Source: Foliamicus sp963666765 (GTDB lineage Bacteria > Pseudomonadota > Gammaproteobacteria > Steroidobacterales > Foliamicaceae). From it: a stretch of DNA of 64,000 bases. The DNA is taken from positions 2,852,001 through 2,916,000 of the forward strand of contig OY762933.1 in the NCBI GenBank assembly GCA_963666765.1, in the 5' to 3' direction. The position numbers and the translations under genes were made by a program. Positions 51,772 through 60,459 of the stretch are shown here, in pieces. The notes under the pieces are model-generated. The model searched no databases. It saw only the letters and a program-made list of their open reading frames with translations, and was not told where the DNA came from. How positions within the stretch are numbered: the stretch's first letter is position 1; each line of letters starts with the position of its first letter.

Positions 51772-53007
51772 GCGTTCGAATTGTGGATGGCCTCGGCGCA
51801 GCTCAGGGCGAGCCGCCGCGGGGGGTTTGTTTCGCTGGTATCGATGCTTTCGATGCTGGGGGTCGCGACCGCAGTGGCCCTGCTGGTGGTCGTGCTGTCG
51901 GTGATGAACGGTTTCGACCAGGTGGTGCGCGAGCGAATACTCAGCGTGCTCGCGCACGGCAGCTTTCATGGTCCTGCCGGTGACTTGAGCGAATGGCGTG
52001 AACTTCGCGAAGCTGCCCTGGCAAACCCGGAAGTGGAGTCGGCGGCGCCGTATATCGAAGGGCAGGGCGTGCTGAGCGCACCGGACGCCGTTGCCGGAGT
52101 GCAATTGCTGGGCTTTGAACCCGGCGAGCCGGCGTTCCGGGCGCTGGGCGGTCTTGCCGGCGACACGGGGCTCGAAGGGCTGACGGGCGGCGCCTGGCGG
52201 ATTGTGCTGGGCAGCGAACTGGCGAGGCGTCTTGATGTCAGTAACGGGGACGACGTCCTGCTGCAATTGCCGCAGGGCTGGAGCACGCCGGCGGGAGTCG
52301 CGCCGCGGATGCGACGCCTGCGAGTGGCGGGCGTCTTCCATGCGGGAATGAACGATTTCGACCGCTCGCTGGCATGGATACATTATGAGGACGCGCGCCG
52401 CCTCTTTGGCCTGGGCGAGGACGCCAGCGGGCTTCGGGTGATGCTTCAGGATCCCTGGAGGGTGGAAGCGGTGATGCCGGAAATTGCAGGCGTTAGGGCC
52501 GGGAATCTGTTTGTGCGCTACTGGACCTGGGAACACGCCAGTTTTTTCTATTCCATCGCGATGACCAAACGCATAACCATTATCATTCTGACGCTTCTTG
52601 CGGCGATCGCCGCCTTCAACATTGTGTCCAGCCTGGTAATGATCGTGCGTGAGAAAACACCGGACATCGGCATCCTGAGGACGCTTGGATCCACGCCCCG
52701 CTCGATCATGGCGATGTTCGCCGGGCACGGGGGCTTATCGGGCCTGCTGGGCATCGCGCTCGGGCTCGCCGTGGGCATCCCCCTGGCGGTATGGGCGGGG
52801 CCGCTCACGTCGGCCGTAGAGCGCTTCCTGGAGACCAGCATCGTCAGCCCCGGATACAGCCTGGATGAAATGCCCAGCCGCATCCTGATCCCGGAAGTCA
52901 TCATGGTGTGCGCGCTGGCGCTCTTGCTGTCCCTGATCGCAACCATCTATCCGGCGCTGCGCGCCGCCCGAACCGACCCGGCCGCGGCCACCCGCCTGGA
53001 CTCCTGA
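51766..53007 (+). CDS. lolE: Lipoprotein-releasing ABC transporter permease (LolE type)
   Basis: A 413-residue paralogue of the preceding protein with the same layout: F-V-S-L-V-S-M-L-S-M-L-G-V-A-T-A-V-A-L-L in helix 1, V-V-L-S-V-M-N-G-F, a periplasmic domain, and the C-terminal S-L-V-M-I-V-R-E-K-T-P-D-I-G-I-L-R-T-L-G-S-T motif facing the cytoplasm, ending in L-R-A-A-R-T-D-P-A. The two permeases form the heterodimer of the Lol exporter. It is separated from lolC by 13 bases and from lolD by one base. Confidence 0.88.
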   Translation: MRAFELWMASAQLRASRRGGFVSLVSMLSMLGVATAVALLVVVLSVMNGFDQVVRERILSVLAHGSFHGPAGDLSEWRELREAALANPEVESAAPYIEGQGVLSAPDAVAGVQLLGFEPGEPAFRALGGLAGDTGLEGLTGGAWRIVLGSELARRLDVSNGDDVLLQLPQGWSTPAGVAPRMRRLRVAGVFHAGMNDFDRSLAWIHYEDARRLFGLGEDASGLRVMLQDPWRVEAVMPEIAGVRAGNLFVRYWTWEHASFFYSIAMTKRITIIILTLLAAIAAFNIVSSLVMIVREKTPDIGILRTLGSTPRSIMAMFAGHGGLSGLLGIALGLAVGIPLAVWAGPLTSAVERFLETSIVSPGYSLDEMPSRILIPEVIMVCALALLLSLIATIYPALRAARTDPAAATRLDS

Positions 53008-53008
53008 C

Positions 53009-53716
53009 GTGAACGAAGCGAAGCCTGCGGCCCATGCAACGCCGTTGTCCTGCCACGGGCTGGTCAGGCATTTTCGCGAGCAACGCCGGGTCGTGGAGGT
53101 GTTGCGTGGAGTGGATCTGGAAATTTCCGCGGGCGAGCGCGTAGCGGTCGTGGGCGCTTCGGGATCCGGGAAAACGACGCTGCTGCAGTTGCTCGGCGGC
53201 CTGGATACGCCCACCCGCGGCTGGGTCGAGCTCAACGGCAGGAATTTCAGCGCGATGCGCCCCGCGGAACGCGGCGCCCGCAGAAATCGCCACATCGGCT
53301 TCGTATACCAGTTTCATCATCTGCTTCCGGAATTCAGCGCCTTGGAAAACGTGGCGATGCCGCTGCTGATCCGGAGATCCGGGACCTCCGAAGCATTGGC
53401 GGATGCGCGCGAGTTGCTTGAGCAGGTGGGGCTGGGCGAGCGGCTGACGCATCGACCGGCCAAACTTTCCGGTGGCGAGCGTCAGCGCGTGGCCGTGGCT
53501 CGCGCACTGATTGGCCGTCCATCGGTCGTGCTTGCCGACGAACCGACCGGCAACCTGGACCCCGAATCCGGGGAACGGGCGTTTGAACTCCTTCTGAAGC
53601 TGAATCGCGACACGGGGACCGCGCTGGTGGTCGTGACCCACGACCTGCAGCGCGCCCGGCGTATGGACCGGGTCCTCGCCCTGCGCGACGGTCTGCTGGC
53701 CGAAGCAGGCGGCTGA
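53009..53716 (+). CDS. lolD: Lipoprotein-releasing ABC transporter ATPase LolD
   Basis: A 235-residue ABC ATPase. It has Walker A G-A-S-G-S-G-K-T-T, signature L-S-G-G-E-R-Q-R-V-A-V-A-R-A-L, Walker B V-V-L-A-D-E-P-T-G-N-L-D and the family-typical Y-Q-F-H-H-L-L-P-E-F-S-A-L-E-N segment seen in LolD and MacB groups. It powers lipoprotein release with the two permeases upstream. GTG 53009 is two bases after the lolE stop. Normal length. Confidence 0.95.
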   Translation: MNEAKPAAHATPLSCHGLVRHFREQRRVVEVLRGVDLEISAGERVAVVGASGSGKTTLLQLLGGLDTPTRGWVELNGRNFSAMRPAERGARRNRHIGFVYQFHHLLPEFSALENVAMPLLIRRSGTSEALADARELLEQVGLGERLTHRPAKLSGGERQRVAVARALIGRPSVVLADEPTGNLDPESGERAFELLLKLNRDTGTALVVVTHDLQRARRMDRVLALRDGLLAEAGG

Positions 53717-53741
53717 AACTCTCTCCCCGCCGCGGTTGCTG

Positions 53742-56078
53742 ATGTTGCCGCTGGGCATGGCATGGCTGGCCGGTGTCTGCCTGGCTTTCCTTTTCCTTCC
53801 GCCGCCGCCCGATCCATCCCTTTTCGTCGCCCTCCTGGCGGCGGCCGCGCTGTGCGCGTGGACGATGCGGGGCAGGCTCCTGGGCGTCGTGTTGCTGGGC
53901 GCGGCCGTTGCCCTTTCGCTGGCCGGGACGCGATTGCACCAACGCATGCCCGACTCCGACGGCCGGGTGGACCGGATCGTGACCGGGGTGATCGACGATT
54001 TTCCCAGCGCCGAGGGCGGGATCTGCCGCTTTCGTATTCGGGTAAGCGATATCGCGGACCAGGGGCCGCCGCTTCAGCGCATCCTGGTGACCTGGTACGA
54101 ATGCCACCAGCCCCCCGGCGCCGGTGAAACGTGGCGCCTGAATCTGCGTCTGCGTGCCCCCAGGGGGCTTTACAACCCGGGCGGCTTCGATTTCGAGCAG
54201 TGGGCGTTCCGCCAGAACCTGAGCGCAACGGCCTATGTGCGCGATGAGCCGGCGCCGCAACGCGTGGCCGGATGCGAATCGGGTCCGCGGCTGTTGTGCG
54301 CGCGGACGGCCCTTGTGGGGCGGCTGCAAACCTGGCTTGAAGGCAATCCCGGGCTGCCCCATGTCATCGCCCTGACCACCGGGGCGCGGCATTTGCTGGC
54401 CGATGACGACTGGGAGACCCTGCGCCGGACCGGCGCCGCGCACCTGTTTGCGATATCGGGTCTGCATGTGGGTGTCGTGGCCTGGTTCGCCTGGCTTGTG
54501 GGTTCGGCTCTGGGCCGAATTGTCCGGTGTTTTGCCGGCGGGGTTCAGCCGCGCCATGCGGCCGCCGCGATTTCATTCCTGGCGGCCCTGAGCTATGCGG
54601 CGCTGGCCGGGTTTGCTGTTTCCACGCTGCGCAGCCTGGCGATGATCACGGCCGTTCTGGTTTTTACGCAGATGCGCCGGTATGGAGGATTCGGCGCGGC
54701 CCTGGGCGCCGCCCTGATCGTGGTCCTCGTGCCCGACCCGTTCGCGGTGCTTTCGGCCGGATTCTGGCTGAGTTTCGGCGCCGTCGCCCTTCTGGCGCTC
54801 AGCGTGCTGGGGCTGCGCGAGCCGGTCTCCGGTTCACCCGGCCAAGGCCGTTCGACCGCATCTTCAAGGGTGCGCCGGCTGGCCGTCGCCCAGTGGCGCA
54901 TCACGCTGGGGCTGGCGCCGCTGGTTCTCGTCTTCTTCGGCGAGGTTTCACTGATCGGCGCGGCAATCAACCTGGCGGCGATTCCGCTCTTTTCCCTGCT
55001 GATCGTTCCGGGACTGTTGTCGGCACTTCTGTTGACCTTCGCCTGGCCTTCCGCGGGCGTTTTCCTGCTGCACAGCGGCGCCGGCCTGCTCGCCCAGGTG
55101 ATGTCGATGCTCTCCCGGCTCTCCGAGTTCGAACTGGCATCCTGGGCGCCGCCGGAGTTCGGCCTGCTGCCCGCCGTCCTGGCGATCGCCGGGATCGTCT
55201 GGTTGCTGGCGCCCAGGCCGGCTCCGGCACGCTGGGCCGCGCCGCTGTTGCTGCTTCCGGCGGTGCTGGGACTGGACCGGAATCACCAGCAGGCCGATCT
55301 TGCGGTCACCGTGCTGGACGTGGGCCAGGGTCTGGCCGTGCTTGTGCAGGCGCCGGACTACAACCTGCTCTACGATGCCGGGCCCCGGTATTCCTCCAGT
55401 GACGCCGGCGACAGCGTCGTCGTGCCCGTCCTCGCCTCGCTGGGCGCGCAGCGGCTTGATGCGCTGGTCATCTCGCACGGTGACAGCGACCACGCGGGCG
55501 GGGCCGCGAGCGTCCTGAAGGCGCATCCCGAAGCGCAACTCGTCGCTCCGGCCCGTTATGGCCTTCAGCCGAACCGCTACCTGCGCTGCGTTACTGGCGA
55601 GGCGTGGGCCGCCGGCCCGGTTCGCTTCCGGGCGCTGAACCCGGACCCGGGCGCGGGATCGCGCGGCAATGACGATTCCTGCGTGCTGATTGTGGAAGCT
55701 GCGGGCGTGCGGGTGCTGCTGCCGGGCGACCTGGAATCCTCCGGCGAGTCCCGCCTCGTGGACCGGGGCCTCGAGGGACCGTTCGACCTGGTCGTTTCGC
55801 CCCATCACGGGAGCGCCAGTTCCTCTTCGCCCCGCTTCGTGCAGGCGGTGGGTGCGCGGCTGGTGGCGCATTCCACCGGCTACTTCAATCGCTGGGGATT
55901 CCCCAGGGATTCGGTCGTCGCGCGCTGGGCCCGTGAAGGCGCCCGGCAGTGGGACACGGGCGCAAGCGGCGCGATCCGGTTCGAGTCGCGCAAGGGCGGT
56001 CCGCTGGAACTTGCTGCGGAATGGCGCCGCGACCATGCGCGGCTGTGGACCTATCCTCCGCCGGCCGCAATTGACTAG
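53742..56078 (+). CDS. comEC: DNA internalisation protein ComEC/Rec2
   Basis: About 778 residues: N-terminal helices, a DUF4131-like OB part, the competence domain with many membrane helices (A-L-T-T-G-A-R-H-L-L then H-L-F-A-I-S-G-L-H-V), and a C-terminal metallo-beta-lactamase-like domain with V-L-D-V-G-Q-G-L-A-V and S-H-G-D-S-D-H-A-G-G. It forms the inner-membrane channel for single-stranded DNA uptake in natural transformation. ATG 53742 and TTG 53736 are both possible starts. The stop codon TAG is supplied by the end of a small inverted-repeat element. ComEC between lol and msbA is common in gammaproteobacteria. Confidence 0.93.
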   Translation: MLPLGMAWLAGVCLAFLFLPPPPDPSLFVALLAAAALCAWTMRGRLLGVVLLGAAVALSLAGTRLHQRMPDSDGRVDRIVTGVIDDFPSAEGGICRFRIRVSDIADQGPPLQRILVTWYECHQPPGAGETWRLNLRLRAPRGLYNPGGFDFEQWAFRQNLSATAYVRDEPAPQRVAGCESGPRLLCARTALVGRLQTWLEGNPGLPHVIALTTGARHLLADDDWETLRRTGAAHLFAISGLHVGVVAWFAWLVGSALGRIVRCFAGGVQPRHAAAAISFLAALSYAALAGFAVSTLRSLAMITAVLVFTQMRRYGGFGAALGAALIVVLVPDPFAVLSAGFWLSFGAVALLALSVLGLREPVSGSPGQGRSTASSRVRRLAVAQWRITLGLAPLVLVFFGEVSLIGAAINLAAIPLFSLLIVPGLLSALLLTFAWPSAGVFLLHSGAGLLAQVMSMLSRLSEFELASWAPPEFGLLPAVLAIAGIVWLLAPRPAPARWAAPLLLLPAVLGLDRNHQQADLAVTVLDVGQGLAVLVQAPDYNLLYDAGPRYSSSDAGDSVVVPVLASLGAQRLDALVISHGDSDHAGGAASVLKAHPEAQLVAPARYGLQPNRYLRCVTGEAWAAGPVRFRALNPDPGAGSRGNDDSCVLIVEAAGVRVLLPGDLESSGESRLVDRGLEGPFDLVVSPHHGSASSSSPRFVQAVGARLVAHSTGYFNRWGFPRDSVVARWAREGARQWDTGASGAIRFESRKGGPLELAAEWRRDHARLWTYPPPAAID

Positions 56079-56240
56079 CAGCCCGTGGCAAAAGCCCCGC
56101 TGCATTCGACCGGCGATCCATCCCGCCTGGACGGCGTTGCTCGTCGCTCCAATATGTTCAATATTCTCGCTCCTCGCGCCTTGCCAGGCGGGCGTCTCGC
56201 CGGTCTCGGTGCGCCGCGGGGTTCTGCCACGGGCTGCTAG
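56075..56240. repeat. Small inverted-repeat element (166 bp)
   Basis: The ends CTAGCAGCCCGTGGCA (56075-56090) and TGCCACGGGCTGCTAG (56225-56240) are perfect inverted repeats; the arms continue imperfectly for about nine more pairs (CCCCGC). An inner pair, CCCGCCTGG and CCAGGCGGG, lies around a core that shares CGGCGTTGC and, 37 bases on, GCTCCTCGCGCCTTG with the element at 6-274. No gene is inside. It fills the gap between comEC and msbA, and its left end gives comEC its stop codon. A non-autonomous repeat family is inferred. Confidence 0.8.
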
Positions 56241-56270
56241 AAGTTCGGCGGCGCCGGGTAAACTCGAAGC

Positions 56271-58025
56271 ATGCGGCCCCAAACTCCGATGAAGCGCCTC
56301 GGCTCGCTGGCAGTTCCGTATTGGCGCGGCTTTCTGCTTGCGGTCCTGGCCATGGCGATATTCGCCCTGACGGAAATCGGCTTCGCGGTTGCCGTCGAAA
56401 GGCTGACGGGACTGCTGGTAAACGCGGGAGGCGCCTGGGCACGATGGTTGCCGATTGGCGTGCTGGGGCTGTTTCTGATACGCGGCGTTGCTGGCTTCGT
56501 GTCGGCCCATCAGCTGGGGAGAATCGGCCGCTCGGCGGTTGGGGAGCTCCGGGCAATGCTGTTTGAGCGGTTTCTGCACATGCCGGTGCGGGCGGTGGAA
56601 AAGCGGCCGCGCGCGCAATTGCTGTCGCGCATGCTGTACGACGCCGAGCAGGTGGCGGACGCGGCCTCGACGGTAATCACCACCATCGTTCGCGACAGTC
56701 TCACCGTGCTGGGACTGGTCGCCTACATGGTCTACGCCAGCGCAGGCCTGTCCGCGGTGGTCTTCGTGGTCGCTCCCCTTATCGCGCTGACGGCGCGGGT
56801 ATTGTCCCGGCATTTCCGCCGCTACAGCAGCCGGATCCAGGAGAACATGGGGGAGGTCTCGCGGATTACCGACGAGGCCTTGCGCGGACTCCGCATCATC
56901 AAGGTTTTCGGTGGCGCCGAGCGGGAGAGCAGGCGCTTCGCCCGGGCCAACGAAAGCAATAAGAGGCTGCATCTCAAGCTGATCATGGCGCGTGCCGGAG
57001 GCGACGGCCTCACCATGCTGCTGGCCGCGGTGGGCGTAGCCTCGGTAGCCTGGTTCGTCGCCCAGTATTCCGTCACCGAAGGGCTTGAGGTGGAGAAATT
57101 CACCGGTTTCATGGCAGCCATGCTGTTGCTGATGACGCCGCTGAAGCATCTCACCAACGTGAATGCCTCCCTGCAGCGGGGACTGGCGGCCGCGGAATCG
57201 GTATTCGGCCTGCTGGACAGCGCGGTGGAGGTGGACACGGCCGCCCCGCCCGGTGGGCGCGCCGGAAAGCGTGCCAGGGGCGAGTTGGAATTCAACCATG
57301 TTTCGTTTTCCTATGACCGCGACGGCGCGGCGGCGCTGCGCGACGTATCGCTGGAAATTGAGCCGGGCGAGCGGGTCGCGATCGTGGGACGTTCGGGCAG
57401 CGGCAAGTCCACCCTGGTTAGCCTGATCCCGCGCTTTTTCGAACCCGACGCCGGCGAACTGCGGCTGGACGGACGTCCCCTGAACGACTGGCCGCTGCCG
57501 GCCCTGCGCGCACAGATCGCCCTGGTGACGCAGGACGTCATGCTGTTCAACGACACGCTCGCCAACAACATTGCCTACGGCTCGCTGTCGGGCGCCGGTG
57601 CGGACGCCGTGGAAGCCGCGGCCCGGGCCGCCCACGTCATGGAATTCGTGCAATCCCGGCGGGACGGCCTGGACGCACGGGTGGGCGAAGGGGGGCTGAG
57701 CCTGTCCGGCGGAGAGAGGCAGCGCGTGGCCATTGCCCGCGCCCTGCTCAAGGATGCGCCCGTGCTGATCCTGGACGAGGCCACGTCGGCGTTGGACAGC
57801 CGTTCCGAGCGCCACGTGCAGGAGGCCCTGGACCGGCTGATGAGCGGCCGCACCACGCTGGTCATCGCCCATCGACTCAGTACCGTGGAACACGCCGACC
57901 GCATCGTGGTGCTGGAACGCGGGCGTATTGTGGAGGTTGGCCCGCACGCCGAACTGCTGGCCCGGGACGGCCAATACGCCAGCCTGCACCGGCTGCAGTT
58001 CCGAAACAGCGGGAATGCTGCTTGA
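56271..58025 (+). CDS. msbA: Lipid A export ATP-binding/permease MsbA
   Basis: A 584-residue half-transporter: six membrane helices in the first 330 residues, then an ABC domain with G-R-S-G-S-G-K-S-T, L-S-G-G-E-R-Q-R-V-A-I-A-R-A-L and I-L-D-E-A-T-S-A-L-D. It acts as a dimer that flips lipid A-core across the inner membrane. Placement immediately before lpxK and kdsB, both LPS genes, supports MsbA over other exporters. The lpxK start overlaps its end by 11 bases. ATG 56271 is used; ATG 56283 is possible. Confidence 0.95.
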   Translation: MRPQTPMKRLGSLAVPYWRGFLLAVLAMAIFALTEIGFAVAVERLTGLLVNAGGAWARWLPIGVLGLFLIRGVAGFVSAHQLGRIGRSAVGELRAMLFERFLHMPVRAVEKRPRAQLLSRMLYDAEQVADAASTVITTIVRDSLTVLGLVAYMVYASAGLSAVVFVVAPLIALTARVLSRHFRRYSSRIQENMGEVSRITDEALRGLRIIKVFGGAERESRRFARANESNKRLHLKLIMARAGGDGLTMLLAAVGVASVAWFVAQYSVTEGLEVEKFTGFMAAMLLLMTPLKHLTNVNASLQRGLAAAESVFGLLDSAVEVDTAAPPGGRAGKRARGELEFNHVSFSYDRDGAAALRDVSLEIEPGERVAIVGRSGSGKSTLVSLIPRFFEPDAGELRLDGRPLNDWPLPALRAQIALVTQDVMLFNDTLANNIAYGSLSGAGADAVEAAARAAHVMEFVQSRRDGLDARVGEGGLSLSGGERQRVAIARALLKDAPVLILDEATSALDSRSERHVQEALDRLMSGRTTLVIAHRLSTVEHADRIVVLERGRIVEVGPHAELLARDGQYASLHRLQFRNSGNAA

Positions 58026-58992
58026 CACGGCACTAGAGGCGTGGGAGCGGCGTGGCTGGCTCAGCGCCCTGCTTTGCCCGGCGGCCGGTCTGTTCGCCGC
58101 CGCAGCCGCCTTGCGGCGAACGGCCTACCGAAACGGCTGGTTGCGTTCGCTTTCCGCGGGCGCTCCGGTGGTCGTCGTCGGTAATATCACCGTGGGCGGA
58201 ACCGGCAAGACGCCGATCGCCGGCTGGCTCGCGCAGTCCCTGGCGAAGGCGGGCCGCAGTCCCGCAATCGTCAGCCGCGGGTATGGGGGACGCAGGCGCC
58301 GCACGCCGGTGATGGTCACGCCGCAGTCCGATCCCGGCGAGGTCGGCGACGAGCCGGTAATGCTGGCGAAGCAGGCTGAATGCCCGGTGTGGGTCTGTGT
58401 CGATCGGGCCGGCGCGGCGCGCCGGGCCGTGGCGGGAGGCGCGGAAATCGTATTGTCGGATGACGGACTGCAGCATTATCGAATGGCGCGGGACCTTGAG
58501 ATTTGCGTCGTCGACGGCGACCGTGGCCTGGGCAACGGCCGTCTGCTGCCTGCGGGTCCGCTGCGCGAGCCCCGCGCACGCCTTGAGGAAGTGGACGAGG
58601 TGCTGGTCCAGGGCGCGCAAAGCGGTTTCCCGGGGCTTGAATTCGAGTTGCGGATCGACCGGGCGCTTCGGCTTGACGGCGCCGAACAACGCCGCCTGAC
58701 GGAATTCGCCGGCCGGCGGGTGCTTGCGCTTGCAGGCATCGGCGCCCCGCGGCGTTTTCACGCGGCGCTGAGGGCCTGCGGGATAGACGTGGAGCCGGTG
58801 CGGGCGCCGGATCACGGGCGCGTTTCCCTGGGGCCGCTGCTGAAGCGCGGCCTGCCGGTGATCATGACCGCCAAGGACGCCGTAAAGTACCCGGATCATG
58901 TGGAAAAGGACCTGTGGTGGACGCCCGCAGAGGTATTCATGCCGGAAAGCTCGCGCGAAAGAATCATTCGCAGGATTCTTGCCCTGATGTGA
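58015..58992 (+). CDS. lpxK: Tetraacyldisaccharide 4'-kinase LpxK
   Basis: A 325-residue membrane-associated kinase that phosphorylates the 4' position of the lipid A disaccharide. It has an N-terminal hydrophobic helix, the P-loop V-G-N-I-T-V-G-G-T-G-K-T-P, S-R-G-Y-G-G-R and D-D-G-L-Q-H-Y, the family motif. ATG 58015 overlaps msbA by 11 bases. Normal length for the family (about 325-335). Confidence 0.96.
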   Translation: MLLDTALEAWERRGWLSALLCPAAGLFAAAAALRRTAYRNGWLRSLSAGAPVVVVGNITVGGTGKTPIAGWLAQSLAKAGRSPAIVSRGYGGRRRRTPVMVTPQSDPGEVGDEPVMLAKQAECPVWVCVDRAGAARRAVAGGAEIVLSDDGLQHYRMARDLEICVVDGDRGLGNGRLLPAGPLREPRARLEEVDEVLVQGAQSGFPGLEFELRIDRALRLDGAEQRRLTEFAGRRVLALAGIGAPRRFHAALRACGIDVEPVRAPDHGRVSLGPLLKRGLPVIMTAKDAVKYPDHVEKDLWWTPAEVFMPESSRERIIRRILALM

Positions 58993-59002
58993 ACACGCCC
59001 TG

Positions 59003-59734
59003 ATGCAACACGTTTTTCATATCGTCATTCCTGCGCGTTACGCATCCAGCCGCTTGCCGGGAAAGCCCCTGACGCCCCTGGGCGGCCGGCCATTGGTGGA
59101 GCATGTCTGGCGCAGGGCCGCGAAGAGCGGGGCGAAAACCGTGGTGGTCGCCACCGACGACGAGCGCGTGGCCGCATGCGTGGAGGAATTTGGCGGGCGC
59201 GCCTGTCTGACCCGCGCCAATCACGCCTGCGGGTCGGACCGGGTGGCGGAGGTGGCGGAGCAGCTTCAGTTCGGACCGGACGAGGTGGTGGTCAATCTCC
59301 AGGGTGATGCGCCTTTGATCGATCCCGCGCACATTTCCGCTGTGGCCTCCAGGGCTTGTCGCGACGATCTCGCGACGCTGGCGTCATCGCTGCCGGACCC
59401 GGCCGAGGCCGCCAACCCCAACGTGGTCAAGGTGGTCCTGGACGCCGCCGGCAGGGCCCTTTATTTCAGCCGTGCAGGCATTCCCGCCAGCCACCCGACC
59501 GGCGCCTCCCGGCCGCGCTTTCTGCGCCATAGCGGTCTTTACGCCTATCGCGTTGAAGTTCTCAGGCGGCTGACGGGCGAGGCGCCCTGCGAGCTGGAGC
59601 GTGTCGAGGGGCTGGAGCAGCTTCGGGCCCTGTGGCTGGGCATGAGCATCGGAGTGGTAGTCGTGGACCCCCCTCCCGGACCGGAAGTGGACACGCCCGA
59701 AGATGTACGCAGGGTGGAGCGGCTTCTCGCGTAG
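59003..59734 (+). CDS. kdsB: CMP-KDO synthetase KdsB
   Basis: A 243-residue cytidylyltransferase that activates KDO for LPS inner core. It shows I-P-A-R-Y-A-S-S-R-L-P-G-K-P-L at the N-terminus, V-V-N-L-Q-G-D-A-P-L-I and the C-terminal E-Q-L-R-A-L and V-D-T-P-E-D. ATG 59003 is ten bases after lpxK. It closes the msbA-lpxK-kdsB LPS operon. Confidence 0.96.
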   Translation: MQHVFHIVIPARYASSRLPGKPLTPLGGRPLVEHVWRRAAKSGAKTVVVATDDERVAACVEEFGGRACLTRANHACGSDRVAEVAEQLQFGPDEVVVNLQGDAPLIDPAHISAVASRACRDDLATLASSLPDPAEAANPNVVKVVLDAAGRALYFSRAGIPASHPTGASRPRFLRHSGLYAYRVEVLRRLTGEAPCELERVEGLEQLRALWLGMSIGVVVVDPPPGPEVDTPEDVRRVERLLA

Positions 59735-59759
59735 CGGCGGACCCCGACACGAGGCTCCG

Positions 59760-59765
59760 TATAAT
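59760..59765 (+). promoter_or_regulatory. -10 box of the gene at 59804
   Basis: A perfect TATAAT lies 38 bases before the ATG of the next gene, which also has a GCGAGG ribosome site. No clear -35. It suggests the gene has its own promoter and is not only read through from kdsB. Confidence 0.5.
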
Positions 59766-59803
59766 ATTTCGCTTCCGCCAACAATTTCTCAGCGAGGTAA
59801 TCC

Positions 59804-60415
59804 ATGAGCGTTCAAGCATTGCGCAAAGAAACCGAAGCCCGGCCCGGGCCTCCGCCCGGGGCGATGGGCGGACCGCCGCCGAATGCGTGGACCGGTGTCG
59901 ACACCGGCGTCGAAGGGCGGGAGGACGAACTCGGCAAGTCGATCGCCGTAGTGCTCAAGACGCTCAAGAATACCAAGCCCTATCCGCACGAGATCAACGA
60001 CGCTCTGATCAAGGCCCGGCTTCAGGCCATTCAGTTCGCCAAGGACCACGGCGTGATGGAGGAATACGTGGCCCACGACATCAAGACCATGACGCCGCTG
60101 AACGATCGCATGAAAGCTTTGGTCGAGAAGACCGGGCAAGACGAGATCGCCCTGATCGGCATCTTTGACCGCACGGCCTGCCACTATCAGCTCTGTCTGG
60201 AAACCGAATCCAGCCCCGGCAAGCGCCGCTGGCGCTCACCCTTCGCCCGCGTCCTGGTCGCCTCCCACAGGATCGGGCAGTTCGATCTGACCGAGGAATG
60301 GATTCACGAAAACTGGACCCGGCCGCGCCTGCTTGGATACGCGGAGCACATGGGCGTGGAGATGCGCGTTTCGCATTGGCAGCCCGACGGCTGGCTGACC
60401 GCCGAAGTCGACTGA
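59804..60415 (+). CDS. Hypothetical protein, 203 residues
   Basis: I do not recognise a family. The first 45 residues are rich in Pro and Gly (P-G-P-P-P-G-A-M-G-G-P-P-P-N-A-W) and probably flexible. The remaining part is compact and mixed: helical stretches around K-T-L-K-N-T-K-P-Y-P-H-E-I-N-D-A-L and Q-A-I-Q-F-A-K-D-H-G-V, then strands (D-E-I-A-L-I-G-I-F-D-R-T) and a C-terminal W-I-H-E-N-W-T-R-P-R-L-L-G-Y. There is no signal peptide or membrane segment. A clean -10 and ribosome site suggest it is well expressed. Convergent with rne. Confidence 0.7.
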   Translation: MSVQALRKETEARPGPPPGAMGGPPPNAWTGVDTGVEGREDELGKSIAVVLKTLKNTKPYPHEINDALIKARLQAIQFAKDHGVMEEYVAHDIKTMTPLNDRMKALVEKTGQDEIALIGIFDRTACHYQLCLETESSPGKRRWRSPFARVLVASHRIGQFDLTEEWIHENWTRPRLLGYAEHMGVEMRVSHWQPDGWLTAEVD

Positions 60416-60421
60416 AGAGCA

Positions 60422-60438
60422 GGGCCGCCCGGCGGCCC
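60422..60438. terminator. Hairpin between convergent genes
   Basis: GGGCCGC-CCG-GCGGCCC forms a seven-pair stem in the 44-base gap between the hypothetical gene and rne, which converge here. There is no U-tract on either side, so its role as a terminator is tentative. Confidence 0.35.
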
Positions 60439-60459
60439 CGGATCAAGGCATTTCCCTGA

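Noticed and set aside
54948..58028. A 1026-codon open frame antisense to comEC and msbA
   Set aside because: Both genes on the + strand are certain; the antisense reading is rich in Arg, Gln, His and Gly, typical of shadow frames in GC-rich DNA.
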